NCBI GenBank assembly: GCA_902560875.1
Contig: CACENO010000001.1
Coordinates: 112,514 to 176,513, forward strand
From: an uncultured Prochlorococcus sp.
Lineage (GTDB): Bacteria; Cyanobacteriota; Cyanobacteriia; PCC-6307; Cyanobiaceae
Direction of reading: 5' to 3'
Length of the DNA: 64,000 nt
Positions 52,460-62,305 of the stretch are shown one piece after another. The translations under genes and the position numbers were made by a program. The notes under the pieces were generated by a model. That model searched no databases. It was given only the letters and a program-made list of their open reading frames with translations, and was not told where the DNA came from. Each line of letters opens with the position of its first letter. Position 1 is the stretch's first letter.

Positions 52460-53047
52460 AAAGACTAAAGAAGAAAGCCTCCAGACAAAAGGGGCTTTTG
52501 CTCTTAATAGGACCGATTGCACCCCATCACCCGGCGCCCAAAAGGAGGTTAACCACTGTCAAGGGTTTTGTCATCAGCAGATACACGCTATTCATGGGGG
52601 CGGCCACACCTTAAGAAAGAAAAAACACTATTTGTAGGGGGTTGATTTTATTGGCGATTGATCTTAGAAAATAGGTTCCCCATCACCCAGGCCCGAAGCA
52701 TAACGCGAGGGTCTTTTTTATTGCCTCTCAGCTCGCTGAGCCTCCGAGAAATGTCAGGGTAACGAGCGACGCACAATAAGCTCTTAAATGCACTGCATTA
52801 TTTTGATAATGCTAAGTAAGAATTTACAGAGGGAAAGGCGAAAATCTACCAATCGAAAAATAACAGCAGTAACAAAGCAAAAGCTTATAAAGCACAACGC
52901 ATATATCTTAACTATTAAAAGCCAATAGACAGCAAGATCTAAAAGACAGGGAGAGTGGATACCTTTTAGCCTCCAATAGGAAATACTAAAAACACAGTCC
53001 CAGATAAAAGATATTAATAATTCGAGAAAGAAAAGTGATAATAGTTG

Positions 53048-53284
53048 TCATCCAAAATATTTAGAGGCACATTTATTAATTGAAATCATTTCATCATTTC
53101 CTTTGTCAAGAATTAGCTTAAGACTACAATCACAAAAATTTTCCAGGGATTTCTTTGGAGCACCTAAGATAATTGGACTCTGCCTTGCACTAAGAATGCA
53201 TTCGTCAAGCTGATTTTCAGGGTAAGCAAAAGCCCTTAAAGAGAATGTCAAGCAAATTAACAAAGTTAAGAATACATATCTCAT
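53048..53284 (-). CDS. Putative secreted Cys-containing protein between the repeat copies
   Basis: 78 aa; signal peptide 'MRYVFLTLLICLTFSLRAFA' then four Cys. Confidence 0.6.
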   Translation of the reverse strand: MRYVFLTLLICLTFSLRAFAYPENQLDECILSARQSPIILGAPKKSLENFCDCSLKLILDKGNDEMISINKCASKYFG

Positions 53285-53531
53285 AAACTTATTTTCAATT
53301 CATTAAACATAATGAGTCCAATAATCAAATCTTTTTAATGATACTAAGCAATAAATAAAAAATAGAACCTATAACGTACAATCAACACTTCTTATGACAA
53401 ATACCCAATAACTACTTCTTACCGGGAAAGAATTGAGCTTCAACGCACATGAGAGGAGATACGGATAACCGCCCAAAGGGTATAAGTAAAAACCCCTATG
53501 CGCTATAAAGGCTGTCTTCTTACATCACGCA

Positions 53532-53825
53532 ATGCAGTCTCAAGGTCGTTTATCAGAAGTTCGCCTAGTTGAACGCTTAAAGCAATTCCCTATTGAAAAA
53601 TGGGAAAATCTTACAGATAGTCAAAGGAATTACGCCAAAAAAGCTTGGGGAGTTCTTACGTACAAGTGGAGATGGCAAATCGCACTGAATATTCCATACC
53701 TTGCAATTTTCCTTTTAGATAGGAGTATTCCAGCTGTTCATCAATTCAATATGAATCTATTGGCCTCTATTGCTGCCAAGCTCCCCATTCCTTCTTTCGT
53801 CTCTTCATGGATAGGAGTCGGCTAG
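53532..53825 (+). CDS. Hypothetical 97-aa membrane protein (repeat copy 2)
   Basis: Identical to 51955-52248. Confidence 0.7.
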   Translation: MQSQGRLSEVRLVERLKQFPIEKWENLTDSQRNYAKKAWGVLTYKWRWQIALNIPYLAIFLLDRSIPAVHQFNMNLLASIAAKLPIPSFVSSWIGVG

Positions 53826-53880
53826 GACAGCAAGAAATGTTCAAAGAAGGGGAAAAACGTGCTGCCCTTGCAAAACCAAA

Positions 53881-54036
53881 TCATTCCTCTTCTTCCTTCC
53901 GCCCTCTCATGCCTCTTTTGACGGAAAAACTGAGCGCACCAAAAAAGAATATCGCTAAGCATCCCCAAAAAAGCCTCTCAATAAAAAGCAAAACAGGGCT
54001 ACCAACTTGAATCGCAGGATCAAATAAAAAATCCAT
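53881..54036 (-). CDS. Hypothetical 51-aa membrane protein (repeat copy 2)
   Basis: Identical to 52304-52459. Confidence 0.5.
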   Translation of the reverse strand: MDFLFDPAIQVGSPVLLFIERLFWGCLAIFFFGALSFSVKRGMRGRKEEEE

Positions 54037-55066
54037 AAAGACTAAAGAAGAAAGCCTCCAGACAAAAGGGGCTTTTGCTCTTAATAGGACCGATTGCACC
54101 CCATCACCCGGCGCCCAAAAGGAGGTTAACCACTGTCAAGGGTTTTGTCATCAGCAGATACACGCTATTCATGGGGGCGGCCACACCTTAAGAAAGAAAA
54201 AACACTATTTGTAGGGGGTTGATTTTATTGGCGATTGATCTTAGAAAATAGGTTCCCCATCACCCAGGCCCGAAGCATAACGCGAGGGTCTTTTTTATTG
54301 CCTCTCAGCTCGCTGAGCCTCCGCTCCTCAGTAGAACTTTTCAAAATCATGGAAGATGCTGACAAAATGCAAAATAAGCTTATTTGGACTATTTAAATTT
54401 CCTAGCGACAAAGCTTTCTAATTAAATTGTATAGATATGAAAATTAATTCAATAGTCTTTGCGTTAAATGCATAATCCTCATGAATAAAAGATAAGCCTT
54501 ATCCCCTCATTTTCAAAAGTAATGATTATATCTTTGAAATTATAGGTAAAGCAAGTATCGTAAATTGACAGGTGATGAAGTCTTCCCCAAAGCAAGCAAT
54601 AGAAGTATTTACCTCTGATCTTATTCTCCTTTCTGAAAAGATTTATACACCTTTCCTTGCAACTTACAATACTTTAAGTCATTATTTTTGTTTTTAAAAA
54701 TGTACAAATTCAAAATATGCCAAAGCTCCCTGGCAGGATCCGCTTAAAAATGTAAATAATGGGAAATCAAATAGCCAATAATGCTTCCTGTAATTCACTC
54801 TATTCAAGAGCTATCAATCTGTAACGAATGCCTAGCAAAATAAAACCTTCTAAAGGATTAAGGTGTTACAGCTTCTTTCGCTGAGCAAAAAGAAGCGAAA
54901 CGCTCAGCCTCCAAAAGAAAAATACTAAGGCGTGTAATGCGTCAAGAGGCAAAGACAAAAGTTTAATGGGTCAAAAGTATTAAAACTACTTGTCGCATTA
55001 GCGTTTTAAGTTAGTATGATCATACTAATCCTTAATATTTCTATATCAAAGAAATTCTAATTTGTA

Positions 55067-55417
55067 ATGCCATTCATTAATTTAATCATGTCGATAGTGC
55101 TTACAATTATGACTCCATCTGATTTTTATTGTGATGGTTCTCCCCTACATGCGACTGTATACAACAACTTTAATAGCAAAGAGGAAAGAACAAGTGATAT
55201 CGAAGAACTAGATCAAGATTCCTATATATTTTTAAATTGGAGAGAATATGAAATAAAGGTTCCTATCTCCGGCTATGGGAAGCTAAGTTTCACTGATAGA
55301 TTTTGGACATGGAGCTATATCAAGGAAGGGAAGTTAGATGTGAATCATCCAATATTTAAAAGACAATATCCTGGAGGGAGAATTGTTACTTATTTTTGCG
55401 AGGCAAACATAACTTAA
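55067..55417 (+). CDS. Putative exported hypothetical protein
   Basis: 116 aa with hydrophobic N-terminus, two Cys. Confidence 0.5.
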   Translation: MPFINLIMSIVLTIMTPSDFYCDGSPLHATVYNNFNSKEERTSDIEELDQDSYIFLNWREYEIKVPISGYGKLSFTDRFWTWSYIKEGKLDVNHPIFKRQYPGGRIVTYFCEANIT

Positions 55418-55656
55418 CTCTTATGTTCGTACTCGCCTATTATTTTTAAGAATATGCAATTGAAATCAATAAGTAAAGGTTGTATTATTGTCATCCATAG
55501 CTGAAGGAACAATATATATAATTTGAATAGATTCTTGTTTTCTATTATCTCAGCCCTAATAATTATCGATGGCACATTGGTTGAGCTCTAATTTCATAAA
55601 CCTATCATGATTTTTATATTTAATTTTTTTAAAAATTACAAAAGCATAAAGTAAAC

Positions 55657-55929
55657 TTAATTATCTACATTTAATATTGTAAATGATGTGCTAGAGGACA
55701 TTCTATTCTTAAGTTCAGGCTGCTTATATTCATGAAAGAAAGCAAATAACATCATTATCAGAGGAGAAATAAAGGCTGCTGCCACACATAAGGCAACAAG
55801 CTGAGTAGGTCTGAGCCAATAATTTCTGACTAAAGGATCACCACATTGTCCGCAAACCATAACTCCATCTATTCGTTTCTCATGAATCTGATAACGGGGA
55901 GAGCAATAAGGGCAATGATATTTCGCCAT
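55657..55929 (-). CDS. Zinc-ribbon membrane protein
   Basis: 'YHCPYCSPRYQIHEKRIDGVMVCGQCGDPL' followed by TM. Confidence 0.75.
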   Translation of the reverse strand: MAKYHCPYCSPRYQIHEKRIDGVMVCGQCGDPLVRNYWLRPTQLVALCVAAAFISPLIMMLFAFFHEYKQPELKNRMSSSTSFTILNVDN

Positions 55930-56219
55930 TGAAAACGCATTCTGTATTTGTATGTAATGAGCTAAATCCGCTCATGCTTTTAATAAAGGTTAACCCCTCC
56001 TTCTAAAAAAGAGACGTATAATTAAATCAAAGCTTAAATAATCATACGAATGCTCTAACCATTAGATCCTTAAAAGAAGAAGAGCTACTTGCTGAAGACA
56101 TAAGATCATCAAATGATCAATCTTTTAATAAATTAAGCAAGGAAGTTCTTACAAACCCACAATCCTCACACAAAGGACCATTAGCCTTTTATCCCTCCAA
56201 ATACCTCATTAACACTTTT

Positions 56220-57428
56220 GTGAACAGCCAACATAATTTTGTCTCTCAGTTCCAAAACCTGAACAATATCAAGCTTTCTGGACTAAAGGGCCAAGCTTTA
56301 AGAGTGAGCTCAGAAGACATCCCAAGCAAGTCCGATATCAAGAGGGTGGTTCCTAAGCGATGCTTCACTCGCCAAACCACTACATCTCTGGCCTATTTAA
56401 TGCAATCACTAGCCATTCAAGCAATCGTAATTTTTGCTGGATTGGCTATCCCCTTATCGAAAGCAATGGTTCCTATTTGGATTGTTTATGCATTCATTTC
56501 TGGCACAACAGCAATGGGGTTTTGGGTCATCGCTCATGAATGCGGGCATGGTGCCTTTTCCGACAATCGCAAAATTGAAACAACAATTGGTTATATTCTG
56601 CACTCAATTCTTCTTGTCCCTTACTTCTCATGGCAACGTTCACATGCTGTTCATCATAGATTTACTAATCACATAACAGATGGCGAAACCCACGTGCCAT
56701 TAGTAATTGAGGGAAACGGTACAACCGAAAAGGCAGGAGCTGAGAATGATATTGAAACGTATCGAAGACTAGGAAAATTTCGATATGGACTCCTTCAACT
56801 TGTAATGCATCTTCTATTTGGTTGGCCTGCTTATTTACTAGCTGGGAAGACAGGAGGAGCAACATATGGGACTTCAAATCACTTTTGGCCAAGAGCACCC
56901 TTCTCGTCGAAACTATGGCCATCAAATTGGGCAAAAAAAGTTTGGATTTCTGATTACGGAGTTGGTGTAGTTATAACTGCACTTTGCCTATGGTCTATTC
57001 ATTCTGGAATATCTTATGTAATCGCATTTTACTTAGGTCCTCTATTAGTAGTGAATATATGGCTTGTCGTCTATACATGGCTGCACCATACAGATACAGA
57101 TGTGCCGCACCTTGCTGACTCTGGGTTTTCTTTTATGAGAGGTGCATTTCTTTCCATTGATCGCCCTTATGGAAGGATTTTAGATTTCTTACACCACAGA
57201 ATCGGTTCTACTCACGTAATTCACCATATAGCTCCTAACATTCCTCACTATCATGCAAGAGAAGCAACTCTTGCAATTAAGAAAGCTTTCCCAAAGGTAT
57301 ATCTTTTCAATCGATCACCAATTCATAAAGTACTTTGGAATGTCGCGACCTCATGCATCGCTGTAAAAAGAGAAGAAGGTGGAGCTAGATATATCTGGCA
57401 AGCACCATCAGAACAGACATCCAACTAG
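56220..57428 (+). CDS. Fatty acid desaturase (DesA/FAD2-like delta-12/omega-3 type)
   Basis: Three His boxes: HECGH, HAVHH, HVIHH; GTG start. Confidence 0.92.
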   Translation: MNSQHNFVSQFQNLNNIKLSGLKGQALRVSSEDIPSKSDIKRVVPKRCFTRQTTTSLAYLMQSLAIQAIVIFAGLAIPLSKAMVPIWIVYAFISGTTAMGFWVIAHECGHGAFSDNRKIETTIGYILHSILLVPYFSWQRSHAVHHRFTNHITDGETHVPLVIEGNGTTEKAGAENDIETYRRLGKFRYGLLQLVMHLLFGWPAYLLAGKTGGATYGTSNHFWPRAPFSSKLWPSNWAKKVWISDYGVGVVITALCLWSIHSGISYVIAFYLGPLLVVNIWLVVYTWLHHTDTDVPHLADSGFSFMRGAFLSIDRPYGRILDFLHHRIGSTHVIHHIAPNIPHYHAREATLAIKKAFPKVYLFNRSPIHKVLWNVATSCIAVKREEGGARYIWQAPSEQTSN

Positions 57429-57611
57429 GTCACAGCTTGAAAGATACTGAGAGTAAAGGGTAAAAATCTCATCCTGACTTGGGGAATAGGTCTGTAAATT
57501 GTCGAAAGTTATTCAATAGAGCAAAATAGTCAATTTAAAGAAATGAACAGAAGAATATTTAAATTCCCTTGCTCTATCCCACCCATGTGTAATGGTAATA
57601 ATAACGAATGA

Positions 57612-57896
57612 GTGCTCATGCTTACTTTTATTTTTACCATTGGCTTCGATATCATATTTGCACTAGCTGTAATGACTGGTATATGGATCTATTTCAACAG
57701 AGAGAATGAAAGTGTATTAAAGATGAAGGATGTCGTGATAGATATATCAAGTGATTTTTCTAACCTCCAAAAAGATTTAAAGGTACTTAAAGGTTTAACA
57801 ACAGAAATTGCCCAGCCTCTTCTCAACCCAAGAGTGATTGATGTTGCAAGCAATCCATTACCATCCTCAGGCGAAGATCAAATAGGAAACACATAA
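57612..57896 (+). CDS. Hypothetical single-TM protein
   Basis: 94 aa; N-terminal TM. Confidence 0.5.
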   Translation: MLMLTFIFTIGFDIIFALAVMTGIWIYFNRENESVLKMKDVVIDISSDFSNLQKDLKVLKGLTTEIAQPLLNPRVIDVASNPLPSSGEDQIGNT

Positions 57897-58014
57897 AGAT
57901 AATTATGATTTTATTAACCAGCAGTTGCGTCAAGAAAAGAGAATACTAATTTATCCTTAAAGTCAAAGAATTCTTAGTTATCTTATATTTGAGCAGGATA
58001 AATCGATCTAATAT

Positions 58015-58632
58015 TCAATCTCTTATCCAAACAGCTAGGCCTCCACCTCGACCTCTTGCTGCTAAACATTTTTTGTTCTCATCCATACTAATGAGAGCAA
58101 AAAAAGGAAAATTATTTTCTTTTGGGATCACTAAATCTCTAGAGAATAAGATACTTGTTCCAAAGACAAGTTCAATCCTTTCAAAATAGAACATCAGAAG
58201 TGGTTGTGAGCCTTGCAAATAACCAGAGCCCATGAATCTCAGAGATAAAGCCCCAAACTGAATAGAACTACTAATACAAAATTTTTCTGATAATTTAATA
58301 TTTTTTAATTCTAAGCTAGCTGAAAAAAACTTCAGTAATGAACTAGAAATCGAGTCAATTTTCTCTTCTCCATTCTTCCAAACAAAAAGAAACCTCCAAA
58401 GACCAATTAAAGAGCCAAGTTCAATTCCACTTCCATCCTTCCTTGCTAATTTCTCAAGCTCCAAAAGTTCATTTATATTTGAAATACCATAAGGGGCTTC
58501 CAGAATATTTTTTTTGTCATCAGAATGATCGCTCAGCAAAGGATTGGAGGTCTTAATTTTTAAAAGCCATAAAACATAAACCCCTACAATGAGCAAAATC
58601 AAGTCTATCAAAACAAAATTGAAGAGGTTCAT
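58015..58632 (-). CDS. Hypothetical membrane-anchored protein
   Basis: 205 aa, N-terminal TM, protein-like composition. Confidence 0.65.
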   Translation of the reverse strand: MNLFNFVLIDLILLIVGVYVLWLLKIKTSNPLLSDHSDDKKNILEAPYGISNINELLELEKLARKDGSGIELGSLIGLWRFLFVWKNGEEKIDSISSSLLKFFSASLELKNIKLSEKFCISSSIQFGALSLRFMGSGYLQGSQPLLMFYFERIELVFGTSILFSRDLVIPKENNFPFFALISMDENKKCLAARGRGGGLAVWIRD

Positions 58633-59377
58633 CCTTACTTATCTTCGTTAATGGGAGGTTGGTGCAATGAAAAATCAATCAATGCAAATTACAATTCAAC
58701 CAATTCTATATTACTTATCAATCCTATCAAGTACAATATGGGCAATGCCATCAAAAACAGTTAAATAATTTACTATATTAGCACAAATAAAAACCATATT
58801 TCTTCAATGGTGTAAATCAATAATATTATTATTTAATTAACAAATAATATCATTAATTGGTGAAAGAATCAAGCAAGAAAAAAATTGGTATTGAAGTAAA
58901 AAGGAAATGATTTATTGAGGCAAGAAGAAAATTCTAGGAACTAAAAGTATTTCAGCTTTTTAGAATTTACAAAAAAAACAAATTCCACTAAATACGACCG
59001 AAGCTTAAGCATTAAGAACAGCGCTCATCGAAAAAAGGATAGAGGAACGTATAAAAATGTTAGAACTAACAAAGCCATTCAAAAATTATTCCGCTATAAA
59101 ACAAACTAATCATGAGGAGGGGCTGTCGGTGCAAGCGAACACCCGGTTCACTTTTGGTATAAACCTTATCCAAAAACCAAAAGGGAATACTCCAGACAAT
59201 AAAATCAATTAAAGCCCTTTAACCACAATAGAAGTTAAAGAATCGGACTAAACCAGAGAAGTGTTTGTCGCCGACTAAAGATGAAAACATTATTTAGCCT
59301 TACAAAAATCTTGCTCATCCCATTGATAAGGATAAAAATGGCATATTCGCACCTCAAATCTTAGAGGTTATTTTGGA

Positions 59378-60670
59378 ATGAATCAAATTAACTGCCCAGA
59401 ATGTGGCAAAGTCTTCAAAATCGACGAAACTGGCTATTCAAATCTCCTCAAGCAAGTAAGAGACGAGGAATTCGAAAAAGAACTAAAAACACGAATTGAA
59501 TTGGCTGAAAAAGATAAGATCAAGTCAATTGCACTTGTTGAGAAGAATATAAAAATCAAGGTGAATGAGTCTATGAATTGTAAAAACACAGAAATACTTA
59601 ATTTACAAGCCAAACTAAATGCCGCAGAAGTAGAAAAGAATTTAGCAGTATCTGAAGCTAAGAACTCTATAGAGAGAGAAAGAGATGCAGTGGCATATCA
59701 ACTAAAGACAATCAATGAGAGCAATAGTATTAATCAAAAACTTGCAATCAACGAAGTTACCATTCAGTTTAAAGAAGAACGCGATGAACTAAAAATACGT
59801 CTTGAAAAAGCTGAGCTAGAAAAGCAACTGGCGGAGAAGTCCTTAAAAGAGAAATATGAAATTCAAATTAAAGATCGAGATGATGCTATTGAAAGACTTA
59901 GAGATATGAAACTAAAGCTATCAACAAAAATGATAGGTGAATCGCTTGAGAAGCACTGTGAGACAGAGTTTAATCACTTTAGAGCAACAGCTTTTCCTAG
60001 AGCATATTTTGAAAAAGATAATGACACGACTACTGGAAGTAAAGGAGACTACATTTATCGCGAATCAGATGAGGCCGGTACAGAGATAGTATCAATTATG
60101 TTTGAGATGAAAAATATTAGTGACACAACTTCAACCAAAAAGAAGAACGAAGACTTCTTAAAAGAGCTAAACAAGGATAGGATTGAAAAAGGATGCGAGT
60201 ATGCAATCTTGGTCTCATTACTTGAACCCGATAGTGACTTCTTTAATTCCGGCATCGTTGATGTTTCTCATCGGTTCCCAAAGATGTATGTTGTTCGACC
60301 ACAATGTTTTTTGCCTATCATCACACTCTTACGTAATGCAGCAATGAAGTCTCTGAAATACAAGTCGGAGCTTGCTCAAATAAGATCACAGAATATTGAC
60401 ATAACAAATTTCGAAGAAAGTCTAGAAGTATTTAAAAATGCTTTTGGCAAAAATTACAGCCTGGCCTCAAAGCGTTTCGAAACTGCTATTCAAGAAATCG
60501 AAAAGTCAATTGACCATTTACAGAAAACCAAAGACGCTTTACTTGGGGCAGACAGAAATCTAAGGCTGGCAAATGACAAGGCTCAAGAGGTTACTGTTAA
60601 AAAATTGACGAGGAACAACCCTACAATGGCAAACAACTTTCAAGCCCTAAGGGATCAGAAGGCGGCTTAA
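59378..60670 (+). CDS. DUF2130 family protein
   Basis: N-terminal '[10 protein letters not shown]', long coiled coil, C-terminal '[24 protein letters not shown]...[29 protein letters not shown]'. Confidence 0.85.
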   Translation: MNQINCPECGKVFKIDETGYSNLLKQVRDEEFEKELKTRIELAEKDKIKSIALVEKNIKIKVNESMNCKNTEILNLQAKLNAAEVEKNLAVSEAKNSIERERDAVAYQLKTINESNSINQKLAINEVTIQFKEERDELKIRLEKAELEKQLAEKSLKEKYEIQIKDRDDAIERLRDMKLKLSTKMIGESLEKHCETEFNHFRATAFPRAYFEKDNDTTTGSKGDYIYRESDEAGTEIVSIMFEMKNISDTTSTKKKNEDFLKELNKDRIEKGCEYAILVSLLEPDSDFFNSGIVDVSHRFPKMYVVRPQCFLPIITLLRNAAMKSLKYKSELAQIRSQNIDITNFEESLEVFKNAFGKNYSLASKRFETAIQEIEKSIDHLQKTKDALLGADRNLRLANDKAQEVTVKKLTRNNPTMANNFQALRDQKAA

Positions 60671-60782
60671 GCCATATTTAACCTGCTAAAAAAAAGAACG
60701 AGCCTTTAAAAAAGAATCGTAAAGAAGTATTAGTAATCTCAAAAGTATATTGCTAACTTGATAGAAACTAATCAGCTACGTC

Positions 60783-60902
60783 ATGCTGATAGAAATCATC
60801 GGCAATAGCACACCACTTGTTGCAATATTTCTACTTGGAACTGCAATTTATTTTGGGTTTCAGGCCAGCAAAGAAGATCAAAACCAACCAAATACTAAGT
60901 AG
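60783..60902 (+). CDS. Putative 39-aa single-TM protein
   Basis: MLIEIIGNSTPLVAIFLLGTAIYFGFQASKEDQNQPNTK; below track cutoff. Confidence 0.4.
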   Translation: MLIEIIGNSTPLVAIFLLGTAIYFGFQASKEDQNQPNTK

Positions 60903-61129
60903 ATACTCTTAATAGCATTAGGGGGACATCCCCGTTCATTTGAAGCTTTTGGATGAAAGCCCATTATCTTTGAACTTACGCATCCAACATTTGCTAGAAG
61001 CACGTAGCTCTATCTAATGAATTCCTTAAGGCCAATCAGGAAATAATAAAAAGATATACTTAGTTACCAACTTATGTTTGGTTATTTCATCTTGCAAGTT
61101 AATCTGACATTTTTAACAAGTCTCTGTAA

Positions 61130-61456
61130 ATGGTGGCTAAAATGCATATGAAACTACTTAAATCAACTATCTTCTCTTATTCCCTAATGTTAAAAAAGAT
61201 TTTCAAGTCATCATCTTGTGTGATTTTGACTATAACTTTAATTCATTCAATCATTCTTGCAGGCTGGACTCCTTCACATGCAGCGACCCCAGGATTTACT
61301 CCACCTGAAGATTATAGAAAAGATGATTCTCTTGGAGCAAGTTTTGAACCGTCTGAAAGGAACAACGACGAAACTAACCCTAAAAATGAAATGAATATGA
61401 AAGATATATTTGGTAGCGAACAGATTTTCCCATTTGAAATGGGATTAGGCAATTAA
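61130..61456 (+). CDS. Putative secreted protein
   Basis: Signal peptide ending 'PSHAATPGFTPPEDYRKDDS'. Confidence 0.6.
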   Translation: MVAKMHMKLLKSTIFSYSLMLKKIFKSSSCVILTITLIHSIILAGWTPSHAATPGFTPPEDYRKDDSLGASFEPSERNNDETNPKNEMNMKDIFGSEQIFPFEMGLGN

Positions 61457-61609
61457 GTAAGCTTTTGAATACGTTAATGATGCCTCAAAAAACACTCTTA
61501 CGTTTTTGGATATTGTTCACTGACTTTTTTAACGTCAACAATATTATGCGTTCTAATCAGCACCTAATTTTTAAATAACTTACCTTGTTAATTTCTTCAA
61601 AAAAAACAC

Positions 61610-61795
61610 ATGACTCAAATAACCAGCAAATTAATTACTAGAGGAATACCTGCAATAGCTGGGTTAGGCCTAGCTTGGATTGCAATGAGAATTATTAATA
61701 ATGAAAGCAAATTACTTTTAAGACAAATAGAATTACAAGATGCTCTATCAGCAAATTCCTGGAAGAGAAAGAGATCCCTTCTCCGAAGAGACTAA
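61610..61795 (+). CDS. Hypothetical single-TM protein
   Basis: 61-aa ORF. Confidence 0.45.
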   Translation: MTQITSKLITRGIPAIAGLGLAWIAMRIINNESKLLLRQIELQDALSANSWKRKRSLLRRD

Positions 61796-62089
61796 CCCTT
61801 ATAAAATTATATGCCAAAAACTTCTAAGCATTAGACGAATTACAAATAGCCTAATAAATCTAATATTAGCCTCTCCATAAGTATGCTTTAACTAATAATT
61901 AATAGGTAGAATTTTCTATTACATCTCATTCAATCTTAATATCTCAATGTTTATTGAATTTAATTTTTATAAATCATTAAAAGACATTTGTATATTATCA
62001 CAGCTAAATAATAGGAGTAAAACTACTTATCAATTTTATGTACAGATTAAATCCCTAAAATCTCTACTTTGAGAGAAATGAAAATTCTG

Positions 62090-62284
62090 TCACTTAAGTC
62101 CTTGATAAGCAGGAATCATCATGCCTCCATCCTGATCATCATCATCATCAAAACCACCGAACAACAGCTCTAAAAGAACTAGAGCTGAAATGGGATAAAA
62201 GCACCACAAGAATGCTTTCCAAATAGGGAAACTTTCTGCTACTGCCTGAAGTTCTCCCATTTGCAAGTCACGAGTACGAGCCAA
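62090..62284 (-). CDS. Hypothetical TM protein with poly-Asp tail
   Basis: 'ALVLLELLFGGFDDDDDQDGGMMIPAYQGLK'. Confidence 0.6.
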   Translation of the reverse strand: MARTRDLQMGELQAVAESFPIWKAFLWCFYPISALVLLELLFGGFDDDDDQDGGMMIPAYQGLK

Positions 62285-62305
62285 GATAACCTATTTTTCA
62301 AAAGA

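Larger units (their letters stand above)
51907..52746. repeat. 840-bp direct repeat, copy 1
   Basis: Matches 53484-54323 at constant offset 1577; only difference seen by eye is g51921 versus a53498. Confidence 0.97.
53484..54323. repeat. 840-bp direct repeat, copy 2
   Basis: See copy 1. Confidence 0.97.

Noticed and set aside
60925-60940. GGGGGACATCCCC mini-hairpin
   Set aside because: Only a 4-bp GC stem with no T tract or further structure; too short to support a feature
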